This document shows positions 18,755-27,371 of a DNA stretch of 64,000 nt, in pieces. Each line of letters starts with the position of its first letter. Within the stretch, counting starts at the first letter, position 1. Source of the DNA: Planctomycetia bacterium. GTDB lineage: Bacteria; Planctomycetota; Phycisphaerae; UBA1845; UTPLA1. The DNA lies in NCBI GenBank assembly GCA_015200345.1, contig CP054187.1, forward strand, positions 604,470-668,469, read 5' to 3'. The position numbers and the translations under genes are program-made. The notes below the pieces were generated by a model. The model worked only from the letters and a program-made list of their open reading frames with translations, was not told the origin of the DNA and did no database searches.

Positions 18755-19111
18755 TCAAGCTTCGCCGTGGCGCAGATCGCCGTAAATCCGATTGATCAGG
18801 GCGGTCAGATCGTGAACGCACAGCGCCAAGCCATCGATGGCGTGATCGTGAGCCGCCTGTTCGACGAGCGCTGCCATTTCGCAGAGATCGCGCTGGCCAC
18901 AGTGCGCGCCGGCCGCCTTCAGATGGTGCGCGACGGAGCGAATCCGCTCGAAGGAGCCGGATCGCAGGGCATCCAGCAGCGCCTCGGCCCGCGCGGGCAG
19001 CGTTCGCACGAAGGCCTCGGAGGTTGTCCAAAGTTCGGCGTCCTGGGTCAGCAGTGAAGACAAGACCATGTCGGCCGAATCATACGGCGGTTGATTGGCG
19101 GATTCCCCCAT
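18755..19111 (-). CDS. Histidine phosphotransfer (HPt) domain protein
   Basis: A 118-residue protein consisting of one HPt four-helix domain: MVLSSLLTQDAELWTTSEAF, then RIRSVAHHLKAAGAHCGQRD with the phosphorylatable histidine in AHHLKAAG, then LCEMAALVEQAA. Such proteins shuttle phosphate between hybrid histidine kinases and response regulators. The longer reading frame reaches 19333, but GGAGGAGGG lies just before ATG 19111 and the upstream part has no domain, so the short form is chosen. No kinase or regulator is adjacent; a hybrid kinase exists 34 kb away in this window. Confidence 0.8.
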   Translation of the reverse strand: MGESANQPPYDSADMVLSSLLTQDAELWTTSEAFVRTLPARAEALLDALRSGSFERIRSVAHHLKAAGAHCGQRDLCEMAALVEQAAHDHAIDGLALCVHDLTALINRIYGDLRHGEA

Positions 19112-19409
19112 GGCGCCCTCCTCCGGTGATAGGAGTCCGGCCGGAACCGGTGGTGCGCGATCCGATCCGCCGCGCCGTTCACTCGGTTTGCTCGCCGGTG
19201 CGTACGGTCTCAACATCGAAATGCGGTTTGGTCCGCTTGAATTGGATTCAGCACCGTCCGCAAATCCCAGCGCGCGAAGCGATCCCGCGTCCCAGAATTC
19301 ACCCGCGCCGATCCTGGCGCTGCATGAGGGCACTCTGATCGCGCGGCCTTACCTTGTCGGACTTCGCCTTCGCCGTTAACCTTCGTGAGGTCCGACCGAG
19401 CCACCACTC

Positions 19410-19928
19410 ATGACCGCTCTGCTAGACGCCGCCGGGATCCGCCAGACGCTTGATCGCCTTGCCGGCGAGATCGCCGCCACGTTTCCGCACGACTGCCCGA
19501 TCGCGATCATCGGCATCCGCCGCCGCGGCGACGAACTGGCCCGCCGGCTGTTGCAGATTCTCGCCGCGAAGGCCCCGCGCGCGATACAATACGGATGTCT
19601 TGATATTACCCTCTACCGCGATGATTTGGCCGAGGTCGGTCCCGCCGCCGTCGTGCGAACAACCGAGATCAACTTTGATGTCTCCGGCGCTTATCTCATC
19701 CTTGTCGACGACGTGATTTACACCGGCCGATCGATCCGGGCCGCGCTCGCAGCCATCATCGACCTGGGCCGTCCGCGTGCGATCAGGCTGGCGGTGCTCG
19801 TCGATCGCGGCGGGCGCGAGCTTCCGATTCAACCCGATTTTGTCGGCATCACCGCGCGGGATGATCGACGTCCGATCAACGTTCATCTGACGGAAACGGA
19901 CGGACGCGACGAGGTGACCACAGCATGA
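19410..19928 (+). CDS. pyrR: Bifunctional pyrimidine operon regulator / uracil phosphoribosyltransferase
   Basis: A 172-residue type I phosphoribosyltransferase. The PRPP-binding motif is LILVDDVIYTGRSIRAAL, and PIAIIGIRRRGDELARRL and LVDRGGRELPIQPDFVG are characteristic of PyrR. In Firmicutes PyrR binds pyr mRNA and causes attenuation in response to UMP; the 298-base leader here shows no terminator/antiterminator pair that I could identify, so regulation in this organism is open. The stop overlaps the pyrB start by four bases. Confidence 0.93.
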   Translation: MTALLDAAGIRQTLDRLAGEIAATFPHDCPIAIIGIRRRGDELARRLLQILAAKAPRAIQYGCLDITLYRDDLAEVGPAAVVRTTEINFDVSGAYLILVDDVIYTGRSIRAALAAIIDLGRPRAIRLAVLVDRGGRELPIQPDFVGITARDDRRPINVHLTETDGRDEVTTA

Positions 19929-20953
19929 CGACGCCATCGCAAACCGCCGCGCAACGCCCCCCCGCCGCGCAGCCTCCCGCTCCGTCCGGGGGTTCGCCGC
20001 CCTCCTCCATCCCGTCGTCGCCGGCCAGTTGGTCGCACAAGAATCTCCTCGGCCTGGAAAACCTGACCGCCGGGGAGATTCTGCACCTGCTCGATACGGC
20101 CAAGGCGTTTGAAGAAGTCTCCACGCGCAGTGTGAAGAAAGTGCCCGCCCTGCGCGGCCGGGTCGTGGTCAATCTGTTTTTTGAGGATTCCACTCGAACG
20201 CGCATGAGTTTCTCGCTGGCAGCCCAGCGCCTGTCGGCGGACGTGATCGACTTCTCCGAGAAGACCAGCTCGTTGAACAAGGGCGAGAGCGTGCGCGACA
20301 CGGTGCGCAACATCGAGGCGATGGGTGTGGACCTCATCGTCGTGCGACACGGAGCGGCCGGCGTACCGCACCTGATCGCGCGGAACGTGCAATGCAGCGT
20401 CATCAACGCCGGAGACGGGCGCCACGAGCACCCGACCCAGGGCCTGCTGGACATTTACACGATGCGACAGGTGAAGGGTCGCATCGCGGGGCTGAAGGTC
20501 GCCATCGTCGGCGACGTGGTGAATTCGCGCGTGGCCCGCTCGAACATCCACGGGCTGACGCGGCTGGGGGCGGAGGTGACGCTCGTCGGCCCGACGACGC
20601 TCGTGCCGCGCAGTTTCGAACGATTCGGCGTGCGCGTCTGCCACGATTTTGACAGCGTCATCGGCGAGTTCGACGTGATCAACATGCTGCGCATTCAACG
20701 CGAGCGCATCGCCTCCAACGTCTTCCCCAGCCTGGGGGAGTACTCGCGACTCTTCGGCCTGTCCAACGAGCGGATGAAACGCGCCAAGGCCGACGTGCTG
20801 GTCATGCACCCTGGCCCGGTCAATCGCGGCATCGAAATGTCGCCGGAAGTCGCCGACGGCGCTCGCAGCGCCATCCTGCGACAGGTCACGAACGGGCTGG
20901 CCGTGCGCATGGCCGCCATGTTTCTGTGCAAACAGGCGGGGGAATCACCGTGA
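19925..20953 (+). CDS. pyrB: Aspartate carbamoyltransferase catalytic subunit
   Basis: A 342-residue enzyme that joins carbamoyl phosphate and aspartate in the committed step of pyrimidine synthesis. FFEDSTRTRMSF (85-96) carries the carbamoyl-phosphate-binding STRTR motif and HPTQGLLD (near 170) the second signature. Residues 1-35 are a Pro/Ser/Ala-rich extension not found in the E. coli chain. No regulatory pyrI is visible. Coupled to pyrR by ATGA overlap and followed by pyrC after 25 bases. Confidence 0.95.
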   Translation: MTTPSQTAAQRPPAAQPPAPSGGSPPSSIPSSPASWSHKNLLGLENLTAGEILHLLDTAKAFEEVSTRSVKKVPALRGRVVVNLFFEDSTRTRMSFSLAAQRLSADVIDFSEKTSSLNKGESVRDTVRNIEAMGVDLIVVRHGAAGVPHLIARNVQCSVINAGDGRHEHPTQGLLDIYTMRQVKGRIAGLKVAIVGDVVNSRVARSNIHGLTRLGAEVTLVGPTTLVPRSFERFGVRVCHDFDSVIGEFDVINMLRIQRERIASNVFPSLGEYSRLFGLSNERMKRAKADVLVMHPGPVNRGIEMSPEVADGARSAILRQVTNGLAVRMAAMFLCKQAGESP

Positions 20954-20978
20954 CCATCGCCCCGTGGAGCCGATCCGC

Positions 20979-22286
20979 ATGACGAGCCGACTCATCATCC
21001 GCCGCGGTCGTGTCATCGACCCGACACAAGGCATCGACGAGGTCGCCGACGTGACGCTTGCCCACGGCAAGGTCGCCGCGATCGGCCACGCCACCGAGCA
21101 GCCCGGCGATCAGATCCTCGACGCGGCGGGAAAGATCGTCTGCCCCGGTCTCATCGACATGCACGTTCACCTGCGCGAGCCGGGCAACGAAGACGCCGAG
21201 ACCATCGCCAGCGGCGCCGCGGCCGCCGTCGCCGGCGGTTTCACCTCCATCGTCTGCATGCCGAACACCAAACCGGCCCTCGACACCGAAGCGATGATTG
21301 AGTTTGTCTATCGCCAGGCCGACCGGGCGCGATCGTGCAACGTCTTCCCGATCGGCGCGATCACCAAGGGCCGCGAGGGCAAGGAACTCGCCGAGATCGG
21401 GCAGATGGTCCGCGCCGGCGCGGTCGCCTTCAGCGATGACGGCGCTGGCGTCGCCAGCGCCACCGTCATGCTCCGCGCCCTGCAATACGTCGGGATGTTC
21501 AACCGACCGATCATCCAGCATTGCGAGGACGCCGACTTGGCCGCGGGTGGCTGCATGAACGCCGGATTCACGGCGACGCGTCTGGGTCTGCCCGGCATCC
21601 CCGCGGCGGCCGAAGAACTGATGGTGCAGCGCGATCTGCTGCTGGCCGAGGCGACCGGGTGTGCCTATCACGTCGCGCACATCTCCACGGCCGGCGCGGT
21701 GCAGCTCGTGCGCGAAGCCAAGCGCCGCGGCGTCCGAGTCACGACCGAAGTCTGTCCCCATCATCTTCTCCTCACGGATGAATGCGTCGAATACTATGAC
21801 ACGAATTACAAGATGAACCCGCCGCTGCGTTCCCAATCCGACGTCGAGGCCTGCATCGCCGGCGTCGCCGACGGCACGATCGACTGCCTCGTCACCGATC
21901 ACGCACCCCACGGGCGAGAGGGCAAGGAACTGGATTTCCAATCCGCGCCATTCGGAATCGTCGGTCTGGAAGTCGCGTTGCCTTTGTTTGCCAAAGCGCT
22001 CATCACGCCGGGACATCTGAACTGGAATCAAATGATTGCGCGCATGACCACCGCGCCCGCTCGCATCCTGGGCTTGCGCAAGGGGTCGCTCGCCCTGGGC
22101 AGCGATGCGGATGTGACCATCATCGATCCGGATCTACCCTGGACCGTTGATACAAGCCTGTTTCAATCCAAGAGCCGCAACTGCCCGTACGAAGGATGGT
22201 CGCTCGTGGGGCGCGCGACGCACACGATTGTCGGAGGAGAGGTGAAGTTCGCGCTTGAGTCAACGCCGCCGACGCTTGCTGCCTAA
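20979..22286 (+). CDS. pyrC: Dihydroorotase
   Basis: A 435-residue type I dihydroorotase that cyclises carbamoyl aspartate. The metal site begins DMHVHLREPGNEDAET and further ligands lie in QHCEDADLA, YHVAHISTAG and VTDHAPHGREGKELD. The ATG at 20979 has GGAG nine bases upstream and is preferred to an in-frame GTG at 20964. It ends the pyrR-pyrB-pyrC operon; no recognisable terminator follows. Confidence 0.95.
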   Translation: MTSRLIIRRGRVIDPTQGIDEVADVTLAHGKVAAIGHATEQPGDQILDAAGKIVCPGLIDMHVHLREPGNEDAETIASGAAAAVAGGFTSIVCMPNTKPALDTEAMIEFVYRQADRARSCNVFPIGAITKGREGKELAEIGQMVRAGAVAFSDDGAGVASATVMLRALQYVGMFNRPIIQHCEDADLAAGGCMNAGFTATRLGLPGIPAAAEELMVQRDLLLAEATGCAYHVAHISTAGAVQLVREAKRRGVRVTTEVCPHHLLLTDECVEYYDTNYKMNPPLRSQSDVEACIAGVADGTIDCLVTDHAPHGREGKELDFQSAPFGIVGLEVALPLFAKALITPGHLNWNQMIARMTTAPARILGLRKGSLALGSDADVTIIDPDLPWTVDTSLFQSKSRNCPYEGWSLVGRATHTIVGGEVKFALESTPPTLAA

Positions 22287-22686
22287 CCCCAACTGTCACA
22301 ACAGGTTATGTTGCTCCACGGCGGCCGGAGTGTTCGGGCTGGCCTTCGCAAAGGACCGGTTGTTTGTCTGTTTTGCCAACTACAACAGTGGACATGGGTG
22401 TACGAACAGCCGCGCTTCGAAACCCAAAGGGTCCGATACTTTTTTCTTTGCGTCGTCCCTCATTGCGCGGTACACTTACCGAAGAACTGCATGGAGTTTA
22501 CGCATCGGCGGCGGTCGTTCGTGCCCCGCGGATGCCGAGTGTGGGGGCGGGAAAGAACACCTGCGACCGGCCCGAGTGCCGGGCGCGGCTTCTTAGGTGT
22601 TGCCCGCGGCGGTTTGTGACTGCATTCCGCCCGCTCGTTCCTGTTCGCCGAGTTGCCGATACGTCGGCCGCTTTCGGGAGACCCAC
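22287..22686. other. Intergenic stretch between pyrC and the PilZ gene
   Basis: 400 bases with short overlapping frames on both strands and no codon bias I trust. I see no RNA element or strong promoter here. Confidence 0.4.
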
Positions 22687-23118
22687 ATGTCTGCCAACCT
22701 TCCCACTCCAATTCCGCTCGGTTCGCCTCACCTTCGCACTCCGCCGACGCTCGACCGCTGGGGCCTGGGCACACGCAAGCGAAAACGACTGGACCAGCGC
22801 GACTACGAACGCCGTACCGCTGCCTGCGATCTGTGGCTGAGCGATGTGCGCGCGCGAAACGTTCTGCGATGCCGTGTTACTGACATTTCAGACGCCGGCC
22901 TCTACGCCAGCGCCCCCATCGGCTACGGCCTTGCCGTCGGCCAGCGCTACGAGCTGCGCATCGTTGTCAGCGACCGCGCAAATGCCGACAGCCCGCCGGT
23001 GCACAAGTCACTGGGCTACGCCACGATCATCCGCACCGAGATCAAGGCCACCGGCTCACAGCACGATCGCGTCGGCTTCGCCGTCCGGTTCGATGTGCCG
23101 CAATTGCTTCCCGTCTGA
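22687..23118 (+). CDS. PilZ-domain-like protein
   Basis: A 143-residue protein whose second half fits the PilZ c-di-GMP-binding fold: YERRTAACDLWLSDVRARN gives an RR pair near the domain start, then RCRVTDISDAGLYASAP matches the (D/N)xSxxG motif, and the domain ends VGFAVRFDVPQLLPV. The spacing of the RxxxR element is not perfect, so ligand binding is uncertain. ATG 22687 follows GGGAGACCCAC. It is monocistronic. A partner could be the pilus ATPases downstream, but nothing in the sequence proves that. Confidence 0.7.
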   Translation: MSANLPTPIPLGSPHLRTPPTLDRWGLGTRKRKRLDQRDYERRTAACDLWLSDVRARNVLRCRVTDISDAGLYASAPIGYGLAVGQRYELRIVVSDRANADSPPVHKSLGYATIIRTEIKATGSQHDRVGFAVRFDVPQLLPV

Positions 23119-23639
23119 CACGCCGTCGGACGCAGCAATCCCCCGCTCGGCTGCTTCAGGCGAGTTGAGTCGGTGCATTCCGCTCCGCGCGCTTTTCCCA
23201 AGGGGATAGGTCTCTGCATCGCCCCCTGCCATTGAATCGCGCGATCTTTCACGGACTTACCATGCACGCAACTTGTGGCAACCATTCTCGGTCCGCGCGC
23301 ATCGGCTGCGTCTCGTAATCTGTTTTCAGATCTTCTTTCGTCGCGTTCATCCCATTTGAAACCCACTCAATCGACGTCACTCCGTCTCGCACTGCGTAGA
23401 CTGGGTGAGCGCCGCGAACTCAACCGTTGTTAGACCTCGTGTGGGTGGAACAACCCGACCGGCCATCGCCCAAGAGGCCGCGTTCACGCTGTGGCGCACC
23501 GTTTCGGGGACCGTTGGAACGGCCGTGAATAGGCGTGTTTTGTTGCTCGCTGCTTCGCTCAAACGGAGCGCGCGACCCGGAGAGGCTGCGCGCTGTTGAT
23601 ATTAAGTCGGTGGTCTTTGTTAATCACAAGGAGAAACCC
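23119..23639. other. Intergenic stretch upstream of a small secreted-protein gene
   Basis: 520 bases without a supportable gene. Short frames overlap on both strands around 23377-23599. I see no repeat or RNA structure. Confidence 0.4.
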
Positions 23640-24224
23640 ATGCGTCGCTGCCTCGCCGCGGCTCCCGCGTTAATCACCCTTGCCATCACAATGGGCGTTG
23701 TCGTCCCGACCGCGAAGGCGGATCTTCCGCCCGATCAAACGGTGACTTACCGACTGCACGTGATTCCGACCGATCGTGCCTCCGCCACGCATTCGGAAAT
23801 TCGATTGGAACTTGCCGCCGTGGAGCAGTTCGGCTCCGAGATCGCATGGCAAGTGCGGTCGATCCGGATCACCCGATTCGATGCAGAAAGTGCATCCATA
23901 TCGAAATGGCTGGATGAATACCCCGTGGTCCAAACAGCCAGCGGCTTGTGGCACATCCTGCATGCCGACCCGATGGCTCCGACGCTCGATGAATTTGCCG
24001 ATCCGCCACTCATGCTGGGTATCGCAACCGGCGCCACTGCCTACACAGTCAATCTGGAATACCGAATTGAGGGCACCTCTCCCCCTCCCGGTTCCCCCCT
24101 CAATGTCTATGAGGTCACGTCGCTGCTCGACTACGCCCTCACGCCGGAAGGCGAACCCGAGCCGACTGACGAAGGAGAAGATGAGCCGGTTGAGACGACC
24201 GATGGAGAAGACGATCCCACTTAA
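23640..24224 (+). CDS. Small secreted protein of unknown function
   Basis: A 194-residue protein with a clear signal peptide (MRRCLAAAPALITLAITMGV...TAKA) and a beta-rich body (TVTYRLHVIPTDRASATHSE, EIAWQVRSIRITRFDAES). The C-terminus is acidic with Glu/Pro/Asp repeats and ends DDPT. AAGGAG lies just before ATG 23640, which decides the start over an upstream in-frame ATG at 23535. The stop TAA lies inside a 20-bp palindrome shared with the convergent kinase gene. Confidence 0.75.
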   Translation: MRRCLAAAPALITLAITMGVVVPTAKADLPPDQTVTYRLHVIPTDRASATHSEIRLELAAVEQFGSEIAWQVRSIRITRFDAESASISKWLDEYPVVQTASGLWHILHADPMAPTLDEFADPPLMLGIATGATAYTVNLEYRIEGTSPPPGSPLNVYEVTSLLDYALTPEGEPEPTDEGEDEPVETTDGEDDPT

Positions 24225-24232
24225 GTGGGATC
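24213..24232. repeat. 20-bp perfect palindrome containing both convergent stop codons
   Basis: GATCCCACTTAAGTGGGATC at 24213-24232 is self-complementary. It holds the TAA of the secreted-protein gene (24222-24224, plus) and the TAA of the kinase gene (24221-24223, minus), so the genes overlap tail to tail and both end with the codons for Asp-Pro-Thr. There is no T-tract, so it is not a classical terminator. Confidence 0.95.
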
Positions 24233-26302
24233 CGGTCTGCGCATTCCCCGAAGTCGCTTCTCCAGAAGGACCTGATGCGATTTCAAGTCTTCCAGAAGCC
24301 GCTTCGCTTCGGGCAGCCGGGATGCGGCCGTGCCGTCCTCGATGGCGAGCGACAGCCGATGGATCGCCGGGAGGACCATGGCTTCGGCGATGCGATGGTC
24401 CTCGGGGGTCTTATTGCGCAGGTGCCATTCGACCATGTGCGCTTCGGTCCTGCACAACTCCATCAGGTAATCCATGGATTGGGGGTACCGATCGTAAACC
24501 CGCTGAAGGATCCAACGGGCATCCTGAAGGGTTTCCATACCGGTCTTGCTGTCTCCGCTGCGACACTGCGCGACGCCTAGAAACTGCTTGGAGAAACCGA
24601 CTTCGTACTCAAGCGGAAGGTTGTTGTCAGGATCCGCAAACCGAAGCAGGGATTGAAAAGCGGCGGCGGCCTCGTTGAAACGACTCACTGCCCGTTCCCA
24701 GTTCTGTGATTTCTCCGCGATGCGCCCTTCCAGGCGGAGGGAGTAAGCCAGGAGTCGCTGGTACTCCGTTTCCTCGGGTTTGTCCCGCACCAATTGCTGC
24801 GCCAGCGCAGTCGCCAGCTCGCAATGTCGGCGACCGGCATCCAGCGTCTTGGGATCGCGTATATACAGCTGTGCGAGTCCATGATGCGATGTATAAAGAT
24901 AGCGATTGGCGGCAATGTTTCGCTCGGGGGCCTGTGCTGCCAGCTCGATGGCCTGTGAATACAACAAGATGGCATCGTCAATTCGGCCTTCATCGCGCTG
25001 GATGCCTGCGAGCCGCGCCAACGCGCCCATTTGCAGGCTTGCCTGGGCGGTCCGTGCGGCATGTTCGGCCTTTCGCCAAAGCACCGTGATGCCGATCAGG
25101 GAGCCGATCAGCAGCAGCGCGAAGGCGGAGGAAATCGCCACATGCCAGCGATAGGCCCGCAGCGTCTTGCGAAGCAGGTACCACCGATGACCCGATCGGG
25201 CCTCGACCACCTCACCCGCGAGGTAACGCGCCAGGTCGTTCGCGAAATCATCCGCGGTCTGGTATCGGCGTTCCCGCTCCTTCGCCAGCGCCTTGAGGAC
25301 GACGAGCGACAGATCCGCGGAAATCGGCCCGACCGCGCAGGATTCGCTCTCCGGTTCGCAGCGGCGCTCGAGGGTGCCGGGGGTCGCTTCAACGATGTTT
25401 CTGCACACTTCGCCCGGTGAACCGTTTACCGGATAGGGCATTTCGCCTGTCAAGAGCAGGTACAGGATGACACCCAGTGCATAAACATCGGACCGCATGT
25501 CCGCGAGGGCATTCTTGTCCCTTACCTGATCAGGGCACAGAAAGGGCAGCGTGCCGATGACCTGGCCGGCGACGGAAAGCGATTGCAATTCGTCGTCGTC
25601 AAAGCATTTTGCAAAGCCAAAATCGAGCAGATGTGGGTTCGCGTCGAGGTCGACCAGAATGTTCCCCGGCTTGAGATCGCGGTGAATCACGCCGCATTGA
25701 TGGACGCTCGCCACCGCCCGGCAGACGCGCACGAATAACGCAACGCACTCGTTCACCGTGGGCCGATTCAGAAGCACGTAGTCATCGATCAACAGCCCGT
25801 CGATGTATTCCATCGCGAAGAACGGACGACCCAGGACCACGCCGCTGTCATAAACAGCCACGACATGGTTGTGTCGCAATCTCGCGACCAGCTCGATTTC
25901 GCGGGCAAAACGACCAAGATGCCGCGCGGTCACTTCACGACCGGAATGAAGGACTTTCAGCGCCACGATTCGGCCGGTTGAGTGCTGAAGTGCACGGTAA
26001 ACGATTCCCTGCCCTCCCCGGGCCAGCTCCTCGTATACCTGATAACCCGTCAACGCCTCATTAAGACGTGCAATCTCTTCGGCAGCCTCCTCAAGCCCGC
26101 CGGACTGAACCGCCGCCAGATCAATCATCCGCGCGGGTCCGGATCGATCCGTTACCGTCGGATCGCCTCTCGATGAATTGGGAAGCGAACTCATCGCGTC
26201 ATCGCTGGCACGTGCTCCAGCCAATGCGTCATTGAGCAGCTTCGCGGGATCACTCGATGCCCGGCGCCGGTCGGTTTTGAAAGGTCGTGGCGATGGTTGC
26301 AT
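24221..26302 (-). CDS. Membrane Ser/Thr protein kinase with helical-repeat C-terminus
   Basis: A 693-residue protein. The kinase (about 87-360) has glycine loop LARGGQGIV (93-101), lysine in VALKVL (116), HRDLKPGN (207-214) and DFG (227-229). A membrane helix lies at about 387-409. The roughly 280 residues after it are helical and TPR-like (ARLAGIQRDEGRIDDAILLY, LLAYSLRLEGRIAEKSQNWE), placed outside the cytoplasm. This is the ECF-associated kinase architecture of planctomycetes; kinase activity is presumed to control the sigma factor encoded 44 bases upstream. The start ATG follows GAAGAG. Confidence 0.92.
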   Translation of the reverse strand: MQPSPRPFKTDRRRASSDPAKLLNDALAGARASDDAMSSLPNSSRGDPTVTDRSGPARMIDLAAVQSGGLEEAAEEIARLNEALTGYQVYEELARGGQGIVYRALQHSTGRIVALKVLHSGREVTARHLGRFAREIELVARLRHNHVVAVYDSGVVLGRPFFAMEYIDGLLIDDYVLLNRPTVNECVALFVRVCRAVASVHQCGVIHRDLKPGNILVDLDANPHLLDFGFAKCFDDDELQSLSVAGQVIGTLPFLCPDQVRDKNALADMRSDVYALGVILYLLLTGEMPYPVNGSPGEVCRNIVEATPGTLERRCEPESESCAVGPISADLSLVVLKALAKERERRYQTADDFANDLARYLAGEVVEARSGHRWYLLRKTLRAYRWHVAISSAFALLLIGSLIGITVLWRKAEHAARTAQASLQMGALARLAGIQRDEGRIDDAILLYSQAIELAAQAPERNIAANRYLYTSHHGLAQLYIRDPKTLDAGRRHCELATALAQQLVRDKPEETEYQRLLAYSLRLEGRIAEKSQNWERAVSRFNEAAAAFQSLLRFADPDNNLPLEYEVGFSKQFLGVAQCRSGDSKTGMETLQDARWILQRVYDRYPQSMDYLMELCRTEAHMVEWHLRNKTPEDHRIAEAMVLPAIHRLSLAIEDGTAASRLPEAKRLLEDLKSHQVLLEKRLRGMRRPDPT

Positions 26303-26346
26303 CGGAGAACTCTTCTAACACCGCCGGCAAACGGCTATCGACGAAA

Positions 26347-27018
26347 CTACCCGATTTCATGCGTCGCGTTCGGTATGCAAGCCGAGGCCTGCGAAGAATC
26401 GGTGCGCTGCCAGGTGCCGCTCAAAAAACTCGCAGGCGGACCGAGAATGCGCTGCAATTGCCGCAGACCGTTGAAAATCAGGCTGTTGACCGCTGGTTTG
26501 GTGCGGCTCATCAGGGTTGCAATCTCGTCGTGCGACTTGCCCTCGAGGTAGCGATAAACGACCGCCTGGCGTCGCGCTTCGGGCATTTCTGACAGTGCCA
26601 GATGGATGGCCTCCGCCATTTCCTGGATGGCGACCTCTTTGCTCGGCGAGTTTCCGCTCGATACAACGCGCGCAAGCAAGCCGGCAAACGAACGTGAATA
26701 ACGATTCTGTTGACCGATGACGTTCACACGCCCCCCCCGCTTGAGGCGCATCTCCGCCTTGATCGTGTTCAGCAGGCGACTTTGCGTAATGGACGTCAGC
26801 CAGCGATCCAGTGCATCGGGGCGGTCTCGCCGAAAACTCTGGCGGTGCTTGAATGCCGCGAACCAGACTTCCTGAAGGATGTCGTCTTCACTGACCCGCC
26901 CGCGGAATCGCGGAGGAAGCCTGGTGCGGATGAACTCGCGCAGGCCGGGCCCGCGTACAGACATGGCCTCTCTTAATTGTTCAACGCTTAATTCCGGACT
27001 GGTACGGCCTTGGACCAT
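26347..27018 (-). CDS. ECF sigma factor paired with Ser/Thr kinase
   Basis: A 223-residue sigma factor. Region 2 is seen at VSEDDILQEVWFAAFKHRQS and DRWLTSITQSRLLNTIKAEM; region 4 at MPEARRQAVVYRYLEGKSHD, EIATLMSRTKPAVNSLIFNG. The long segment between them and the kinase gene downstream on the same strand fit the kinase-associated ECF groups described in planctomycetes, in which no anti-sigma is present and phosphorylation controls the factor. The C-terminal 35 residues after region 4 are an extension. The promoter is so close that the transcript would begin at or next to the ATG. Confidence 0.9.
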   Translation of the reverse strand: MVQGRTSPELSVEQLREAMSVRGPGLREFIRTRLPPRFRGRVSEDDILQEVWFAAFKHRQSFRRDRPDALDRWLTSITQSRLLNTIKAEMRLKRGGRVNVIGQQNRYSRSFAGLLARVVSSGNSPSKEVAIQEMAEAIHLALSEMPEARRQAVVYRYLEGKSHDEIATLMSRTKPAVNSLIFNGLRQLQRILGPPASFLSGTWQRTDSSQASACIPNATHEIG

Positions 27019-27025
27019 GTTGCGT

Positions 27026-27053
27026 ATTCTACCATTTCGACCCCATTTGTAAA
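27026..27053 (-). promoter_or_regulatory. Promoter of the ECF sigma-kinase operon, probably leaderless
   Basis: On the minus strand TTTACA (27053-27048), 16 bases, TAGAAT (27031-27026), each matching 5 of 6 consensus bases. The expected start of transcription, about 7 bases on, falls at 27019, next to the ATG at 27018. Confidence 0.6.
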
Positions 27054-27371
27054 GGTTCCGTGTCGATCGACGACGCTTTCAGCGTGAGTCGGCGCGGCAC
27101 GCTTGCCGCCGGAGAGGCACGGGCATGGCATGGCTGACCGAGCGGAATTCACCGAGAAAACGCACGACCGGCCGCAGAGCAACGGCCACCCCGCGACGGC
27201 TCGCGCCACCCACGTTGGGGACCGGACTAAGCGAACGGACCAGGCCAAATCCCACGTAGATCACTGGGATGAATACACGGCAAGCCGTCAAACCTCAAAT
27301 CCGCCACGGTTCGGAGGAGCTTTATCGGAATCGTACTGCCTTGGAGCGCCTCACCGCCGCGACGATTTGGC
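27054..27371. other. Intergenic stretch between the sigma operon and the pilus ATPase gene
   Basis: About 320 bases. A plus-strand frame of 108 codons crosses it but runs into the ATPase gene and has no coding style, so I leave it out. No terminator is seen after the ATPase gene. Confidence 0.4.

Noticed and set aside
20979..22286. Second regulatory role for pyrC spacer as attenuator
   Set aside because: No terminator/antiterminator pair could be folded by eye before pyrR or between the genes.
24213..24232. Palindrome as a terminator
   Set aside because: There is no T-tract on either side and almost no loop, so I list it as a palindrome and not a terminator.
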